In this document: piece after piece, positions 39,401 through 47,796 of the stretch
Numbering within the stretch: position 1 is the stretch's first letter
Layout: every line of letters begins with the position of its first letter
DNA from: Echinococcus granulosus
Taxonomy: Eukaryota > Platyhelminthes > Cestoda > Cyclophyllidea > Taeniidae
Length of the DNA stretch: 64,000 nucleotides
Direction: 5' to 3'
NCBI RefSeq assembly: GCF_000524195.1
Contig: NW_020170431.1
Span: forward strand, 184,276 to 248,275
Position numbers and translations under genes: made by a program
Notes under the pieces: generated by a model
What the model was told of the DNA's origin: nothing
Databases searched by the model: none
What the model saw: the letters and a program-made list of their open reading frames with translations, nothing else

Positions 39401-41265
39401 CATGCAACCTGGTGACCTAGTTCAAAATAGAAGTACAACAGAAGCGGAGGTGGCTAAAGTAAGATTTTAGCTTTTTTTCTTCTAGCAACTTTCCCATTAC
39501 TTAATGTCTCATTGGAAAAGGACTACAGAGCACGGATTGTAGTGTTTACTATCACCACGACAGAAAAAGAAGAGTTTTGTACATTTAGAACCTTGTTTTT
39601 CATTTTGGAGGGAGCGGGGGGGGGGGGGAAGGAGTACAGCACGACCTCAAAATTCCTCATATGCTATTTACGAAAATTCCAGTCGTTTAAAATCTTGCCT
39701 CAAAATTTTTCCTTTTTAATTTATTTATTTTCCTGCATACAATTTTCTATCGCATTTCATCTTATCAAAGTAAAGGGAAGGCTGGATTTTCTCTTTTATC
39801 TCATCATTACTACAAATTAAATTTGCTTTCCCGTTTTTTTCCACATCCTCACCCCTCCTCCCCCCGTCTCCTTTTCCCATCAAAGGGTGTTTTCAAATTG
39901 GAATTTCTAGTCTCTCGGTCTTCTTTTTCAACACACCACTATTTCTCGCATCAGCGGCGTATTCGTCACATGAAGTGCGTTGTGTGTGAACAAAGTGCTT
40001 TCATCCTCTTGAAAGTATTTTTTTCCTCCCTTACTGCCGTTTGAATGAACGCAGCCATTTAGTAGGCGAATGCTCATTGAAGTTTTTTTGTTCTCTGAAT
40101 ATGATCGGCGAAAACAAAAGTCCGTCTCTACAGGCTGGAGGGTGGGAGTAGCTTGCATCTTCTTCCAAACTCAGGTAATCTGCTTGAGACACGATTTGAC
40201 GCAATTCGGCAGTTGTCAAGTTACAGAAAACACATGACGTGGGCATGTGACGCTACTCTGACGCACGTTCTGAATTTCACTAAGATAAGACCGAAAATGT
40301 ACCAAGGAGGGCCTCTTATTTGATTAACAATCATAGGTGGACTCATCCAGGCTTGATGCGGTAGAGGGTGTATTATACAGCGACCGAAAGAGCCGTCCAG
40401 ATGTGGTTTGAGCATTTTGCTTAGTCCTGGTAATTATTCACTCAGGCAGACCGTCCACGGATGACTTGTCACTTTGACACGATATTGAGAGATTGGCCTG
40501 TCAGGAACAGCTTTCAGTCATGCTTGGCCTAAGCGTTGATGGGAAGAAAAGTGTAGAGAATGCTGAGCGACTTCATATCCAGAAGGCTCTGCTTGCTTTG
40601 TGTGAGTGTTGATGGACTGCAGATGCGACCGTTCACTTCCAAAAGTTTAACCAATTACTGCTGACGCAACTGGACGGTGTTGACGTGAAGTTTATTCTTT
40701 AAAAACTGCTAAAATTGGTGAATCCGGTAGAGGAAAGTCTTATTCTTATAAGACAACACAACGCAGGCCCTCATACCGTGAAATGCTTTACACTTAAGGC
40801 TGGGAGGCAGGAGGGAGGACGATAATGCCTCATCCTCATCCTCCACAAGTGTTTACGTCGTGCTTCACCATCACTCGCGTTGAGCATGACCTAAAGCTGC
40901 TCTTGGCAAATTAGCCTCCCTTTCCGTCGTAATTAAGGGTAGACTGTCTTCTTGAATGTGATCAATCTACCTCGAAGTGATTTTTTCCCAGATTCTGGTA
41001 AGAAACTCCTACACCTTTGGAACCATGTTGAATTCAGCTGCTCAAGCAGAAGCCCTCGAATCGCATCCACTGGGTTCAAATTAGGTGGGAGGTGGAGGAG
41101 ACTACAGTGCAGAATGCTGCGCTCCGCTTTAATTTTGAAAGAAACGAGGGTAACATTTCGTTCCCATGTGAAATTAATTTAAATTTCCTGCATTGTTTTT
41201 AGATGCCTCTGAATGGCTCAAGCGATATATCCTCAGAGGAGAAGGCCGTTCGAACAGCAATGTGA
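5478..41265 (+). CDS. ASPP-family protein (ankyrin-SH3, p53/PP1-binding type), whole gene model
   Basis: Proposed join: 5478-6411, 10494-10936, 18060-18272, 21152-21278, 27722-27909, 30201-30385, 34567-35380, 36746-37046, 38498-39030, 41203-41265 (about 1266 residues). Every junction is GT/AG and the phases agree throughout (1,0,0,1,0,2,0,1,0). Order of parts: Ser/Tyr-rich region, Pro/Gln-rich region, coiled coil (about 545-615), Pro-rich linker, acidic stretch, the HPLALLLDAALEGD block, ankyrin repeats, SH3, acidic tail. The last four match the C-terminal half of ASPP1/ASPP2/iASPP, which in the family binds p53-family proteins, PP1 and polarity or Ras factors in cytoplasm and nucleus. Family assignment is firm from the ankyrin and SH3 exons and supported by the coil. 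The N-terminal exons are joined on phase and composition only. The start and last exon are tentative. A Ras-association-like domain was not found and may lie outside the window. Confidence 0.85.
6412..10493 (+). other. Intron 1 of the ASPP-like gene (4.1 kb, with an assembly gap)
   Basis: Donor GTAGGT; acceptor TTATCACTTTTAG at 10493. It contains the 6952-7051 gap, a (CCT)n run near 8505 and a TG-rich stretch near 8778. No coding segment is supported, though an exon could hide in the gap. Confidence 0.65.
6952..7051. other. Assembly gap, 100 N
   Basis: A run of exactly 100 unknown bases, a conventional placeholder length, so true size is unknown. It lies inside intron 1. Open frames drawn across it are artefacts. 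Confidence 0.98.
10494..10936 (+). CDS. ASPP-like gene, Pro/Gln-rich exon
   Basis: It is bounded by CACTTTTAG|GA and AATCAG|GTAAGC, with no stop over 443 nt. The protein is rich in Pro, His and Gln, with SPPPPSQHQQQQQPFPPLP encoded partly by pure CAA codons. The end, APPPYDSLRSVIGNPANQ, contains a PPPY motif, a potential WW-domain ligand. It enters in phase 1 (taking the G left by the preceding exon) and leaves in phase 0. Pro-rich low complexity N-terminal to a coil is typical of ASPP proteins, but the sequence itself is not conserved enough to prove identity. Confidence 0.72.
10937..18059 (+). other. Intron 2 of the ASPP-like gene (7.1 kb)
   Basis: This is the largest intron. It holds one palindrome copy (12299-12314), TG/CA-rich stretches near 13288 and 17110 and an 11-C run at 16877. 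Short open frames are present but lack matching splice signals. A possible 87-nt phase 0/0 cassette at 15100-15186 is discussed as a finding. Confidence 0.65.
12299..12314 (-). repeat. Palindromic repeat, copy 1
   Basis: This is a perfect 16-bp palindrome, GTCACATATATGTGAC. Read on the - strand its right flank is GTTAGTGG, which also follows the palindrome of copy 2 on the + strand. Similarity therefore extends beyond the palindrome, and the two copies lie in opposite orientations. Confidence 0.75.
18060..18272 (+). CDS. ASPP-like gene, exon with Pro/Ser-rich linker
   Basis: A strong acceptor (CTTTCTTTTCCAG) and donor (TACCAG|GTCAGA) enclose 71 complete codons in phase 0/0, open throughout. 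The encoded segment is basic and rich in Pro, Ser and Thr (GPPLPVYFSPSLTASPTPQ, KKTSPLPSTR) with several Ser/Thr-Pro sites, suitable for proline-directed kinases. No domain is recognised. It lies just before the coiled-coil exon. Confidence 0.75.
18273..21151 (+). other. Intron 3 of the ASPP-like gene (2.9 kb)
   Basis: No repeat or coding segment is recognised. A 99-residue open frame from 18533 follows an AG but is Phe-rich, unlike its neighbours, and lacks a matching donor. Confidence 0.65.
21152..21278 (+). CDS. ASPP-like gene, coiled-coil exon 1
   Basis: Bounded by CTTTTAG|CT and AACTGG|GTAAGA. It encodes KARLNELRREKAAYEQLWRK, a strongly charged heptad-like helix with Leu/Tyr/Trp at core spacing, preceded by a short Pro-containing lead (PEFVNSPPRNLEVSP). 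ASPP family members have a coiled coil in the N-terminal half that mediates self-association. Enters in phase 0 and leaves in phase 1. Confidence 0.8.
25791..25854. repeat. CA-rich / TG-rich inverted pair
   Basis: CACACACACGCACACA is followed about 20 nt later by TGTGTGTATGTGTGCG. The arms are largely complementary and could fold into an imperfect hairpin of roughly 14-16 bp. A similar arrangement occurs at 41717-41813. Confidence 0.55.
27119..27170. repeat. Degenerate CTAT/CTGT tetranucleotide microsatellite
   Basis: Repeated CTAT, CTGT and CCAT words run in near-register inside intron 4. No function is suggested. Confidence 0.6.
27722..27909 (+). CDS. ASPP-like gene, coiled-coil exon 2
   Basis: The acceptor (CTTTCACTTTCAG) and donor (AATGAG|GTGAGA) are both strong. 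It joins in phase 1 to the preceding exon. The protein reads ENQVAVKDRELKSCTRRSEE and continues as a charged helix ending in WCEWLVQPP. The VAVKDREL segment resembles the SEVAVMDKRVNELRDRL region near the end of the coil in vertebrate ASPP2, compared from memory. This is the best sequence-level support that the upstream exons belong to the same ASPP-like protein. It leaves in phase 0. Confidence 0.82.
27910..30200 (+). other. Intron 5 of the ASPP-like gene (2.3 kb)
   Basis: It contains palindrome copy 2 at 28028-28047, about 120 bp after the donor. Parts of 28600-29500 vaguely resemble 40190-40700, perhaps an old mobile-element relic. No coding segment is supported. Confidence 0.6.
28028..28047 (+). 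repeat. Palindromic repeat, copy 2
   Basis: GCGTCACATATGTGTGACGC, a 20-bp imperfect palindrome with the outer seven bases complementary on each side. It is followed by CGTTAGTGG, matching the - strand flank of copy 1. Confidence 0.75.
30201..30385 (+). CDS. ASPP-like gene, post-coil linker exon
   Basis: Acceptor CACCACCGCAG and donor GAGAG|GTGAGT. It encodes 61 codons plus two bases, starting with a helical basic segment (WKRAFDELCRLDRKIGNLR) and passing to a Ser/Pro-rich linker (TTSSPAHFPPSELPPKPS). Phases 0 in and 2 out agree with both neighbours. It may form the end of the coiled-coil region. Confidence 0.8.
32436..32455 (+). repeat. Palindromic repeat, copy 3 (degenerate)
   Basis: GTGTCAAACATATGTGACGC. 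The right half is intact and the left half carries substitutions. The right flank, TGATAGCAAGC, resembles that of copy 5 (TGAAAACAAGC). Confidence 0.6.
33850..33949. other. Assembly gap, 100 N
   Basis: A second conventional-length run of unknown bases, inside intron 6. Its true size is unknown. Confidence 0.97.
34567..35380 (+). CDS. ASPP-like gene, large Pro-rich/acidic exon with PP1-docking region
   Basis: Acceptor TACTGTTCACAG and donor GGGGAA|GTAAGT enclose 814 nt, phase 2 in and 0 out. Order: Ser/Thr-Pro sites (FTPTPSPRL), Ala-rich stretch, Pro-rich SH3-ligand-like segment (LSPPPPRPSLPAPSP), a charged helix, Ser-rich segments, then PILRKAVGDGEEVEERGEEE and finally KTGVRFHPLALLLDAALEGD. 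The last block corresponds to RVKFNPLALLLDSSLEGEF of ASPP2, where RVxF docks PP1 and begins the ankyrin domain. Here the Val and Phe anchors stay, but the adjacent Arg is replaced by Gly. LRK before the acidic insert matches the NLRKTG segment at the same place in vertebrate ASPP. Confidence 0.93.
35381..36745 (+). other. Intron 7 of the ASPP-like gene (1.4 kb)
   Basis: No repeat, RNA or coding signal is recognised between the GTAAGT donor and the GCCTGCATAG acceptor. Confidence 0.75.
36746..37046 (+). CDS. ASPP-like gene, ankyrin-repeat exon
   Basis: This is the most conserved segment of the gene. It encodes NDEGITALHNAVCAGRVEVV, then [20 protein letters not shown], then a partial repeat (SDHETALEKCDQADADAE). 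These align with the ASPP2 repeats NDEGITALHNAVCAGHTEIV and [20 protein letters not shown]. In ASPP proteins these repeats pack against the SH3 domain and form the partner-binding surface. The exon is unusually GC-rich against the introns. Phase 0 in, 1 out. Confidence 0.96.
37151..37213 (+). repeat. Diverged internal duplication, copy a
   Basis: The segment runs from GCGTTTGGGGCTGGAA to CCAATCAGCTTTCTGCAT. A second version lies at 37902-37957 with the same order of words. Confidence 0.5.
37664..37973 (+). promoter_or_regulatory. Cluster of CCAATCA boxes (possible NF-Y-type sites)
   Basis: CCAATCA starts at 37664, 37854, 37940 and 37967, all on the + strand; a fifth is at 37196. An inverted CCAAT (ATTGG) is near 37719 and a CCAATG near 37690. 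CCAAT boxes bind NF-Y in animals. A cluster inside an intron could mark an alternative promoter, or simply a repeat. No TATA box or initiator was recognised. Confidence 0.3.
37902..37957 (+). repeat. Diverged internal duplication, copy b
   Basis: It shares GCGTTTTGGGACTGGAA, CCAATCAG and TTGCAT, in order, with the segment at 37151-37213. Confidence 0.5.
38498..39030 (+). CDS. ASPP-like gene, divergent SH3 domain and acidic tail exon
   Basis: The acceptor AATCCATTTTAG joins in phase 1. The protein reads GRVFALFPRGLEAAG, then PDELPIWPNEELRIINRSP, DWMLAEK and GLVPRAFISRF. It aligns with the ASPP2 SH3 (ALWDYE, DDELPMKEGDCMTIIHRED, EWWWARL, GYVPRNLLGLYPRI). The ALYDY aromatics are lost, the RT loop is longer by about ten residues, and only one of three clustered Trp remains. 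After the SH3 comes a Ser/Pro segment and a poly-Glu tail. A perfect donor GAT|GTAAGT at 39031 suggests the exon ends here. If unspliced, the frame runs on to a stop at 39076-39078. Confidence 0.88.
39241..39260 (-). repeat. Palindromic repeat, copy 4
   Basis: GCGTCGCATATATGTGACAC, two substitutions from the perfect 20-bp form. On the - strand it is followed by TAACAGTGAACACG, similar in pattern to the right flanks of copies 3 and 5. Confidence 0.65.
39616..39628 (+). repeat. Homopolymer run, 13 G
   Basis: An uninterrupted G run in the proposed last intron, prone to length error in sequencing. Other short G or C runs occur at 16877, 55357, 57049 and 59329. Confidence 0.8.
41203..41265 (+). 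CDS. ASPP-like gene, proposed last exon
   Basis: It follows the T-rich acceptor GCATTGTTTTTAG in phase 0, matching the 39031 donor. Twenty codons (MPLNGSSDISSEEKAVRTAM) end in TGA at 41263-41265. Composition (Ser, Glu) resembles the preceding acidic tail. An AATAAA lies about 110 nt downstream. The alternative is termination by read-through at 39078. Confidence 0.45.
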   Translation: MPLNGSSDISSEEKAVRTAM

Positions 41266-41374
41266 TGTGATGTGAAAATAATGCAACGGATTGGCTGAAC
41301 CATCAGCCCTCTCGCTACGTCGCCCTTCCCTCCCCCACCCCACCCTCTCGTCTCACTTCTATGCACCAGTGAAA

Positions 41375-41380
41375 AATAAA
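41375..41380 (+). terminator. Candidate polyadenylation signal AATAAA
   Basis: A canonical hexamer about 110 nt after the proposed ASPP stop at 41265. Such hexamers occur often by chance in AT-rich DNA; the position is what makes it plausible. Confidence 0.4.
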
Positions 41381-41716
41381 CCGCCTTTCCCCATCCCTCC
41401 CCCTCCGGTCTCCACTTCCCCCACCCTCGTCGCCCTCGCGGCTATTTTTGTAAACTGGCAATTCCTTAGTTTGGCTGTGGCATTGAGGCACCATGCCACC
41501 AAGAAGGCCTTTCCCAACGGCTTGTACTTATTACTGCTACAGTTAGTCGGTTAGGTGGGCGACACTCCGTTGCTCAACCAATGAACGATTGATTTGTGCA
41601 CAATCATTGTCGCCTCTTTCCTCTTTCCTCCTTCCCCTCTCCCCACTCTCCTTTCATCACTTCCCCTTGAGTGTGTATACTGTACATAAATGATAGCCAA
41701 AATGCCCAGAAGAAGT

Positions 41717-41813
41717 CCACACACACATACACACGCACAAAGGCTGGCGAAGCCACCCCAACTAGCGCAATCAACTACGGATGCAATGTGTGAGCATGTG
41801 TGTGTGTATGTGG
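41717..41813. repeat. CA-rich / TG-rich inverted pair
   Basis: CCACACACACATACACACGC is followed about 60 nt later by TGTGTGTGTATGTGG. The arms are complementary over roughly 11-14 bp and could pair as a hairpin. The arrangement repeats that at 25791-25854. Confidence 0.55.
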
Positions 41814-43315
41814 ATGTTTTTACAATGCCTTTGTGTTTTTCTCTGTTCCTCTTCTCTTCTTTTTTTTCAAATACTTCCAGTCTCTATCGTGGTTGTCTCA
41901 TTTTTTTTAACCCTATAAAGGTGTAGTTTGGGTACAAGGGGGATTTGGTGAAGCCGTAGGCTCTTTAGGAAGACCACATGAAGGAAAATTATGTCAAATT
42001 GGGACTTTTAAGGTTATAAAAGCCAAAGAAAGGCATGTCTCAAGGCGTGGGAGTTGTATTAATTGTCTGACACAGGCCTCTACCGCAGCAATGGGCGCAA
42101 CAGACGTAGGACGAGACTTACGAGCACATCTGAAGCACGTTGGAATAGTCGTGGTGTTTATCATGCATTGACTTCAAAATTGCAAATTGATGTGCGTGCT
42201 AAATGTCTTTTACCATGGAGGAAATCGCTTGAAGTGTAATTCCACGGAAGTTTATCCGCTGCCGCTGCGCTCTGAGTTGGAAACAACAATGGATCTGTGT
42301 GTAGTCCTCTTTGCAATCATTACATCACTCTGACGTCTTACACATCTTATTACCACACTCGGATTAAAGTATTCCGTTGATACGAGCAGATATTCACAAG
42401 CTCAGGTTTGCATATTTGTTGAGAAGAAATTCTACCCATCACTGCAGAAATTGTTATAAGTGCTGCCTGCAACGTTGACTGATGGCATTTGAACCGCTCT
42501 ACGAGCTGTACACAATTGTTACTAAACGTTGAGAGTGTATTTTGCGTTAGATTACTGGTTTATGAAGTTGAGGAGACAGTGCCAGAGGCTAGACGATCTC
42601 CAGGGAGTTTGTCTCTTAATCAAAATCCTTTTCGCTGGAGAATATTCATCAAGATGTAATAAGGCTTTGCAGTAAGCCTTTCTTTCTTCGATCTTGCCTT
42701 AGCAGTGGCCGCTGTGAGGAGCTCGAAGTCAGTGGAGGTGGCCTGTCAAACATGAACGGCGTTTTGATAGCCCTGCTGCAGGGAGTCTCTGCAGATTCAG
42801 GTAACTAAATCAGAACTGCTGTTCACTTAGATCGGTTTGGGTTGACATGGCCACCAATGCAACACCTTCAGCCAAGCTATAAGATCTAATAAGGCGTACA
42901 AGTGTTGGGAAGGGTTTATTACTAGTGACTACAGACAGGGGCGGATATCCAAGCCATCAGGACGATACCAAACTTATGGGGATGATAGAGTCTGGATGAT
43001 TAAATGCACAATTGAGGAAATACCATTTTCTCTCACGCGTCTCCAACCACAATGACGAGGAAAGAAAGTATTTAAGGTTAGTTTTAAAACTGAAAGGTAA
43101 ATAGTTGAAGTGAATTGACAGAAAACTGATTCACAAAAACTAACAGAGGTTGACTGGTAGTATTGAAGAAGATGACATATTTATACAGCAGTGTGGAACT
43201 TTATTTTAAACTTTGGGAAAGTGGATAAGAGCCATTGCTCTAGTTTAGTGATTTGACATTTTTTTACTTGTATATTTAGTTGCACGGGTCCATTATTAGC
43301 CGCAGGCGACAGTTC

Positions 43316-43390
43316 CGCTAAGTGGCATGACCCTTCGGCCATGCCCAAAGCTGCTCCTCCTTCCTCTGCGCTGAGAATAAACTCTAGCGA
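43316..43390 (+). repeat. Dispersed ~200-bp repeat, copy H (fragment)
   Basis: It keeps CTTCGGCCATGCCCAAAG, CTTCCTCTGCGCTGA and AATAAACTCTAGCGA, corresponding in order to the middle of copy A. It has the same orientation as the other copies. Confidence 0.45.
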
Positions 43391-45404
43391 TACAAAATTT
43401 ATTTGTTATTGCTGGTGCATCAACATTAAATACTGAAAAATATAGTCTTTTTGTTTAACTACATAAAGAAAAGACAGAAAACCTAACATTAAAAGAATAA
43501 GTTTAGAAAAGCGATTTTGGGGATCTTAATATTTATGACTAATTTACCATATTTTGGAAAAATTTTTATATTGCTCGCTCAGTTGATAAAGAAGCTTAAT
43601 TTTATAAACTTATTGAAACACGCAAAACATGATTAAAATGCCTAGACGCCTTTCTAATCAAAGCGTAAGAATTTTGCAATGAAATCCCTCTTCATTTTGT
43701 TTCCCCAAGTCAACATTTTTTTCAGAGCGTTGGCGCGAACTTAGGGTTCCCAGCCGCCTCAATTTTGATGAGCGTTTGGTCTTGGGATCATTTGAAGTTA
43801 ACTTACCAGCAAGGTTTGCTAATCACCCACTCTCATGCAATTAAGTTAGATTACTGACGTTGAAAGAATGACTCTCTGACAGGAAAGTGAATAAATTGAA
43901 AGGAAAATTAGCTTGATACAATTATAAAACTTGCCGTTTATGGATAAAACAAAATTTCGAAAGGCCAGTTTTTGCTCAGTGGCGTTTTTCCTACTTATTC
44001 GTCTAAGCAACCAAAGAACAGCATGAAAAAGAGGGAGAAGAGCACTTTGCCTTTTGATCACGGCAGAGGCTGGCGTGGTGTCGATTTGTTCACTCCATTT
44101 CCCCTACAGCACTCCTAACCCCTATGGGAAATTCTAGTCTTGAGTAAACCACAAATAGGAACGAGGGCCCGGCAGCCCTTTTGTTGGGTCCTTGCCGTAT
44201 CAGCCTTTTTCCAGGATATGCTTCCCTTTTATAACGTTTAGATGTGACACCTAGCCTACAATCTCCTGGTTACTGGCCACCTGGAACGGATTTACTTATT
44301 CCTGCTACTACAATGGCGCCCTGAGTCATCCCTAAAAAGAGGGGATGGCTGACAGTACCCATAATTGGGGCCTTATGGCACCAAGATGATGGAATAAACA
44401 TATCAATAAACAAATCTCTCCACACAAAAAATGTTCTGAGAAATAAGTAGATGAAATCAATCTTAAGGACTTGGTAGTCATTTTGAAACAGGTAACTGGA
44501 TTTTTTAAGCTGCTTTGCAAATATCCTTGTTACTTTTTTAAATAAGTCTGGAGGGTAGTTGCGAACTTTCGCAGCTTGCCCATTTAAAGTAAAGTATTTA
44601 CAATTTTAACGTACACACTCAACTACTACATACCTTATTTAAGTAGCACTTTTCTCCCAACCAGTCGATTGTCGGAAGTAAAGGGAAGGAGGCAGTTGTG
44701 CATAACACGGTGTGCTTTAATTGTCTATACACAAATAATTGTTGATTTTAGCTACCTTCCTACAAACCACCTCTCTTGCCATCAAAGGCACATTTTATTT
44801 TTCAAAAAAAGGTTCTCTTAAATAAGTCGTGCCTTTGGACAAGTTTTTTTGAAAATTAAGTTGCTAGATGTGAATTGCCCAAAAAAGGCAGGTGACAGGT
44901 GATCTGTGTTATAACCGACCAGGTAAATTCAGTCGTTTTAATGTACTTTCGACGGTGTAACCTCTTCGATCTCTCGGCCACGTCTACAGCCTTTCACCTC
45001 TTCTATGGGTTATTGAAAAGCACATCCTTCCATTCAGATTTAGCTTATTTTAACTTTTGGTGATAGGGGGAGGAAGGAGGAGGTAGAGTTAAATCCGATG
45101 GAAGTGAAAAGCCATGCTAATTTCACTCTCTGGTTGCCAGCTTTAAAGATCTGTAGATAGATAAACCCAAGGAGATTTTATCATAGAAGAATGCACTTCG
45201 CCTAGCAAAGGAGGTAATATCCAGATATTTGCTCCTAGACCTACAGCATGTAGCACTTTTTCCGACATGCGAATTCGTTATCCTTAGTTAGCTCTCGTGG
45301 TTGGTTAAGCTTTATGCAGAATCTTTACAAAGAGTAAACGGCGAGGAGGTTGCTGAAAAGAGGAGGGCAAGTATGCAATGGATGGACGTTGGTTGCAAGG
45401 CACA

Positions 45405-45560
45405 GTTACCTATGGGAGCTCCCTAATCCCTACCGTATGTAAATCAGTACAGCCTTCCAGTTATGCCTGTTGCCTCCTAGCTCTTTTGCAAGTTGATAAT
45501 AGAACTTCTTCGGTAAAGATTTGATTTATTACAGTTTCAGAGAAGACTTAGGACACGATA
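45405..45560 (+). repeat. Dispersed ~200-bp repeat, copy I (relic)
   Basis: GAGCTCCCTAATCCCTACCG, TATGTAAAT and, further on, GTTTCAGAGAAGACTTAGGA correspond to words in copy E (AGCTCTAAGCCCTACTGTATG, CTTCAGAGAAGTCTTGGA), with an insertion between them. Same orientation. Confidence 0.35.
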
Positions 45561-47796
45561 ATTTTGCAGCCATTTCTAAAGTACAATAAATGGGTGATTT
45601 GAAGACAACATTTAACACGTTCTAGACACTGTATAGCCTACCACTTAAAATCCAACGCGCTCTTCTACGAGTCGTTTGAGAGATGACCATGTTCACCACA
45701 TTTGATCTAAGGCGCTTAATTCTCCCCCAAGGCTCTGGCGGCAAACGCGGAAATGTGACTGCTTTGTTGCTAGGAGAAAAGGCATAGTTACCTTCAAATT
45801 ACAATGAACTAATCATTTAGGCACGAGCGCCTGGATGCTATTCAAAAAAACCTACTCACGAGAAAGCAATGGCGAGGATGATAGTCACTATTCTTTTAAG
45901 CGGCCCTAATCATCATCCACCGTTCATTGTAGGTAGCAAATTAAACACACAAGTAGAGTAGGAATGAAGTGTTGGTTATGATTTCCCCTATAAAGCTGAG
46001 TAAGAATGCTTAAAAAAAAAACCTTTTTTGTTTAAGATGTTATTATGGAAAACGTATTAAATTCCAATGCATCTTTTAGAGCTGTTAGAGCGCATTCTAC
46101 AGCCTTCACGTCTGTACGGGAGTTTCTACATATGCTCATTCCCTTTTTGCGTGAGCTGTCTAAATAAAATTATGCTGTGAGAAATAGCGAAGCGGATTCA
46201 GGAGTGGTTACGAGCATTTACACTGAAGCCTACCTTACTGATACATATCACTTAACAAAGCGAATGAGAGGACTTACCTGATGCGGAAATTGTATGCTTG
46301 GTGCGTGACCTGTATCATGAAGAATATCCAAACATGCAGGCGGATAGCTTCATGGCTTATGGCTTACATGGGGCCCAAAGCTACACCAAAATTTTAAACT
46401 AAAATGCAACATTAAGAAGTGGTCGCCTTTCTCAGAATTAATAATTAAGTGGAGCAAAACTAATGGGGGGTTTGCAGTTTTATGACGCATTTTATGCGAA
46501 TAACCCAGCTGAGGAAGGAGGAGCTTATTAGTCGTTTTTTATGCCTAATTTGCTTTGGCAAAATCCGCGCCACACAACATTGCTACTATTATTAATATAG
46601 TAGAGTGTTTGCCCTCCCACAACCAACGTAGTTGTTAGGTGAAGTAAAAAAACTCTTAATTTATAATCCTACCCAAAATACATCGACTTTTATGGAAACA
46701 GAGTTTAAAAAATGAGAAATACGTCATCGAAACGGCTACAGCTTAATTGGCTAACTGCCTTTACCAAGGTCGAAAGTGATTGGCTCTTTGAAAAGCAGAA
46801 CGTGCCTCTGATTGGTTAGCATAACTAAACAATGGAAATGAGAGTAAAAATTGAGTAATAAAAACGCCTCCCGAAATATTTCATTCATTTAAATTGTTAA
46901 CACCAAAAACCTTCACTCCATGGTCCGTCCCCAACGAGGCATATGAACGCTAATTCCATATTTGTAAAAAAGTACTTTGTCTTAGGAAGAAAAACACCAA
47001 GTCCTGACCACCGCCACCTTTTGCCAGTCCACTGCTTTTTATGCGATTTCCTAATGCCATCAGAAAATAATAGTCTGGGTTTTGGAGGTACAATGGATCA
47101 GGATGTGGTATAAAACTTCTCAAGGTCAAGCTTTACAATATGAAGCCTTCCATCCTGGTGTCTTGTTGGGCAAGGACCAAAGAAGCGTTCCTTGAACATG
47201 CTTTAACCCCTGGAAGTGAACAATCGTGTCAGCGTTCCAAAGACGCAAACGCAGAGGAAAGAGAGCCCTCTGGAGATAAAGTGGTATACGCCTCAAGAGT
47301 GGAGGGTAGTCACCTTTCAGTGCATAACATCTTGACGATACCCATCCACTTACCACTTTCTACACTTTTTCCTTCTCAGCTGAAGTAAGTGTGAATTCGC
47401 TGTCCCACCAACGCTTACGTCAAACACAACTGAAAGCTGCTCTTAACAAAGGCTAATCTCTAAGCACCGCGTCAAATCTTACCTTTTCTCTATTTACAAT
47501 GACTAACAGCAGCACGCAAGAGCAGAAGTACCAACATTTGTCAAGGCTTTTCAATTCAAAGCTTAATTTTGTCAGTACATCAAATAACGAAACTACACCT
47601 CCTGATAAAGTTGGTTTGTTCAGTGAAAGCCGATGGAAGGACTCGGTATATGCATATGTATATATGAAGAGAGGGAGATGTTATACACGCACGCACATAC
47701 ATACGAGACTATGTCAACACGTCGGTAAAATGTTTTCCATAAAAATTCACGAGGCGAAATGACATTTGCCTCGAGGGTAAGAAAGAGAGGTGAATG

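Larger units (their letters stand above)
39031..41202 (+). other. Proposed intron 9 / 3' region of the ASPP-like gene
   Basis: If the GTAAGT donor is used this is the last intron, with acceptor CATTGTTTTTAG. It contains palindrome copy 4 and a 13-G run at 39616-39628. No AATAAA was seen in the few hundred bases after the alternative stop at 39078, which favours splicing. Confidence 0.45.
41381..47796. other. Intergenic region between convergent genes
   Basis: The region lies between the ASPP 3' end (+ strand) and the CDC27 3' end (- strand). It holds a CA/TG inverted pair near 41717, decayed repeat copies near 43316 and 45405, and otherwise AT-rich DNA. A short segment near 47100-47180 reads on the - strand somewhat like mobile-element coding sequence but is interrupted by stops. 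No gene is supported. Confidence 0.6.

Noticed and set aside
40231..40256. CATGACGTGGGCATGTGACGCT as an eighth copy of the palindrome
   Set aside because: Only the right half (ATGTGACGCT) matches; the left half is too different to separate from chance.
47090..47190. Minus-strand reading VKLDLEKFYTT, slightly like a reverse-transcriptase motif
   Set aside because: Stops follow at once and no other reverse-transcriptase block is present nearby.
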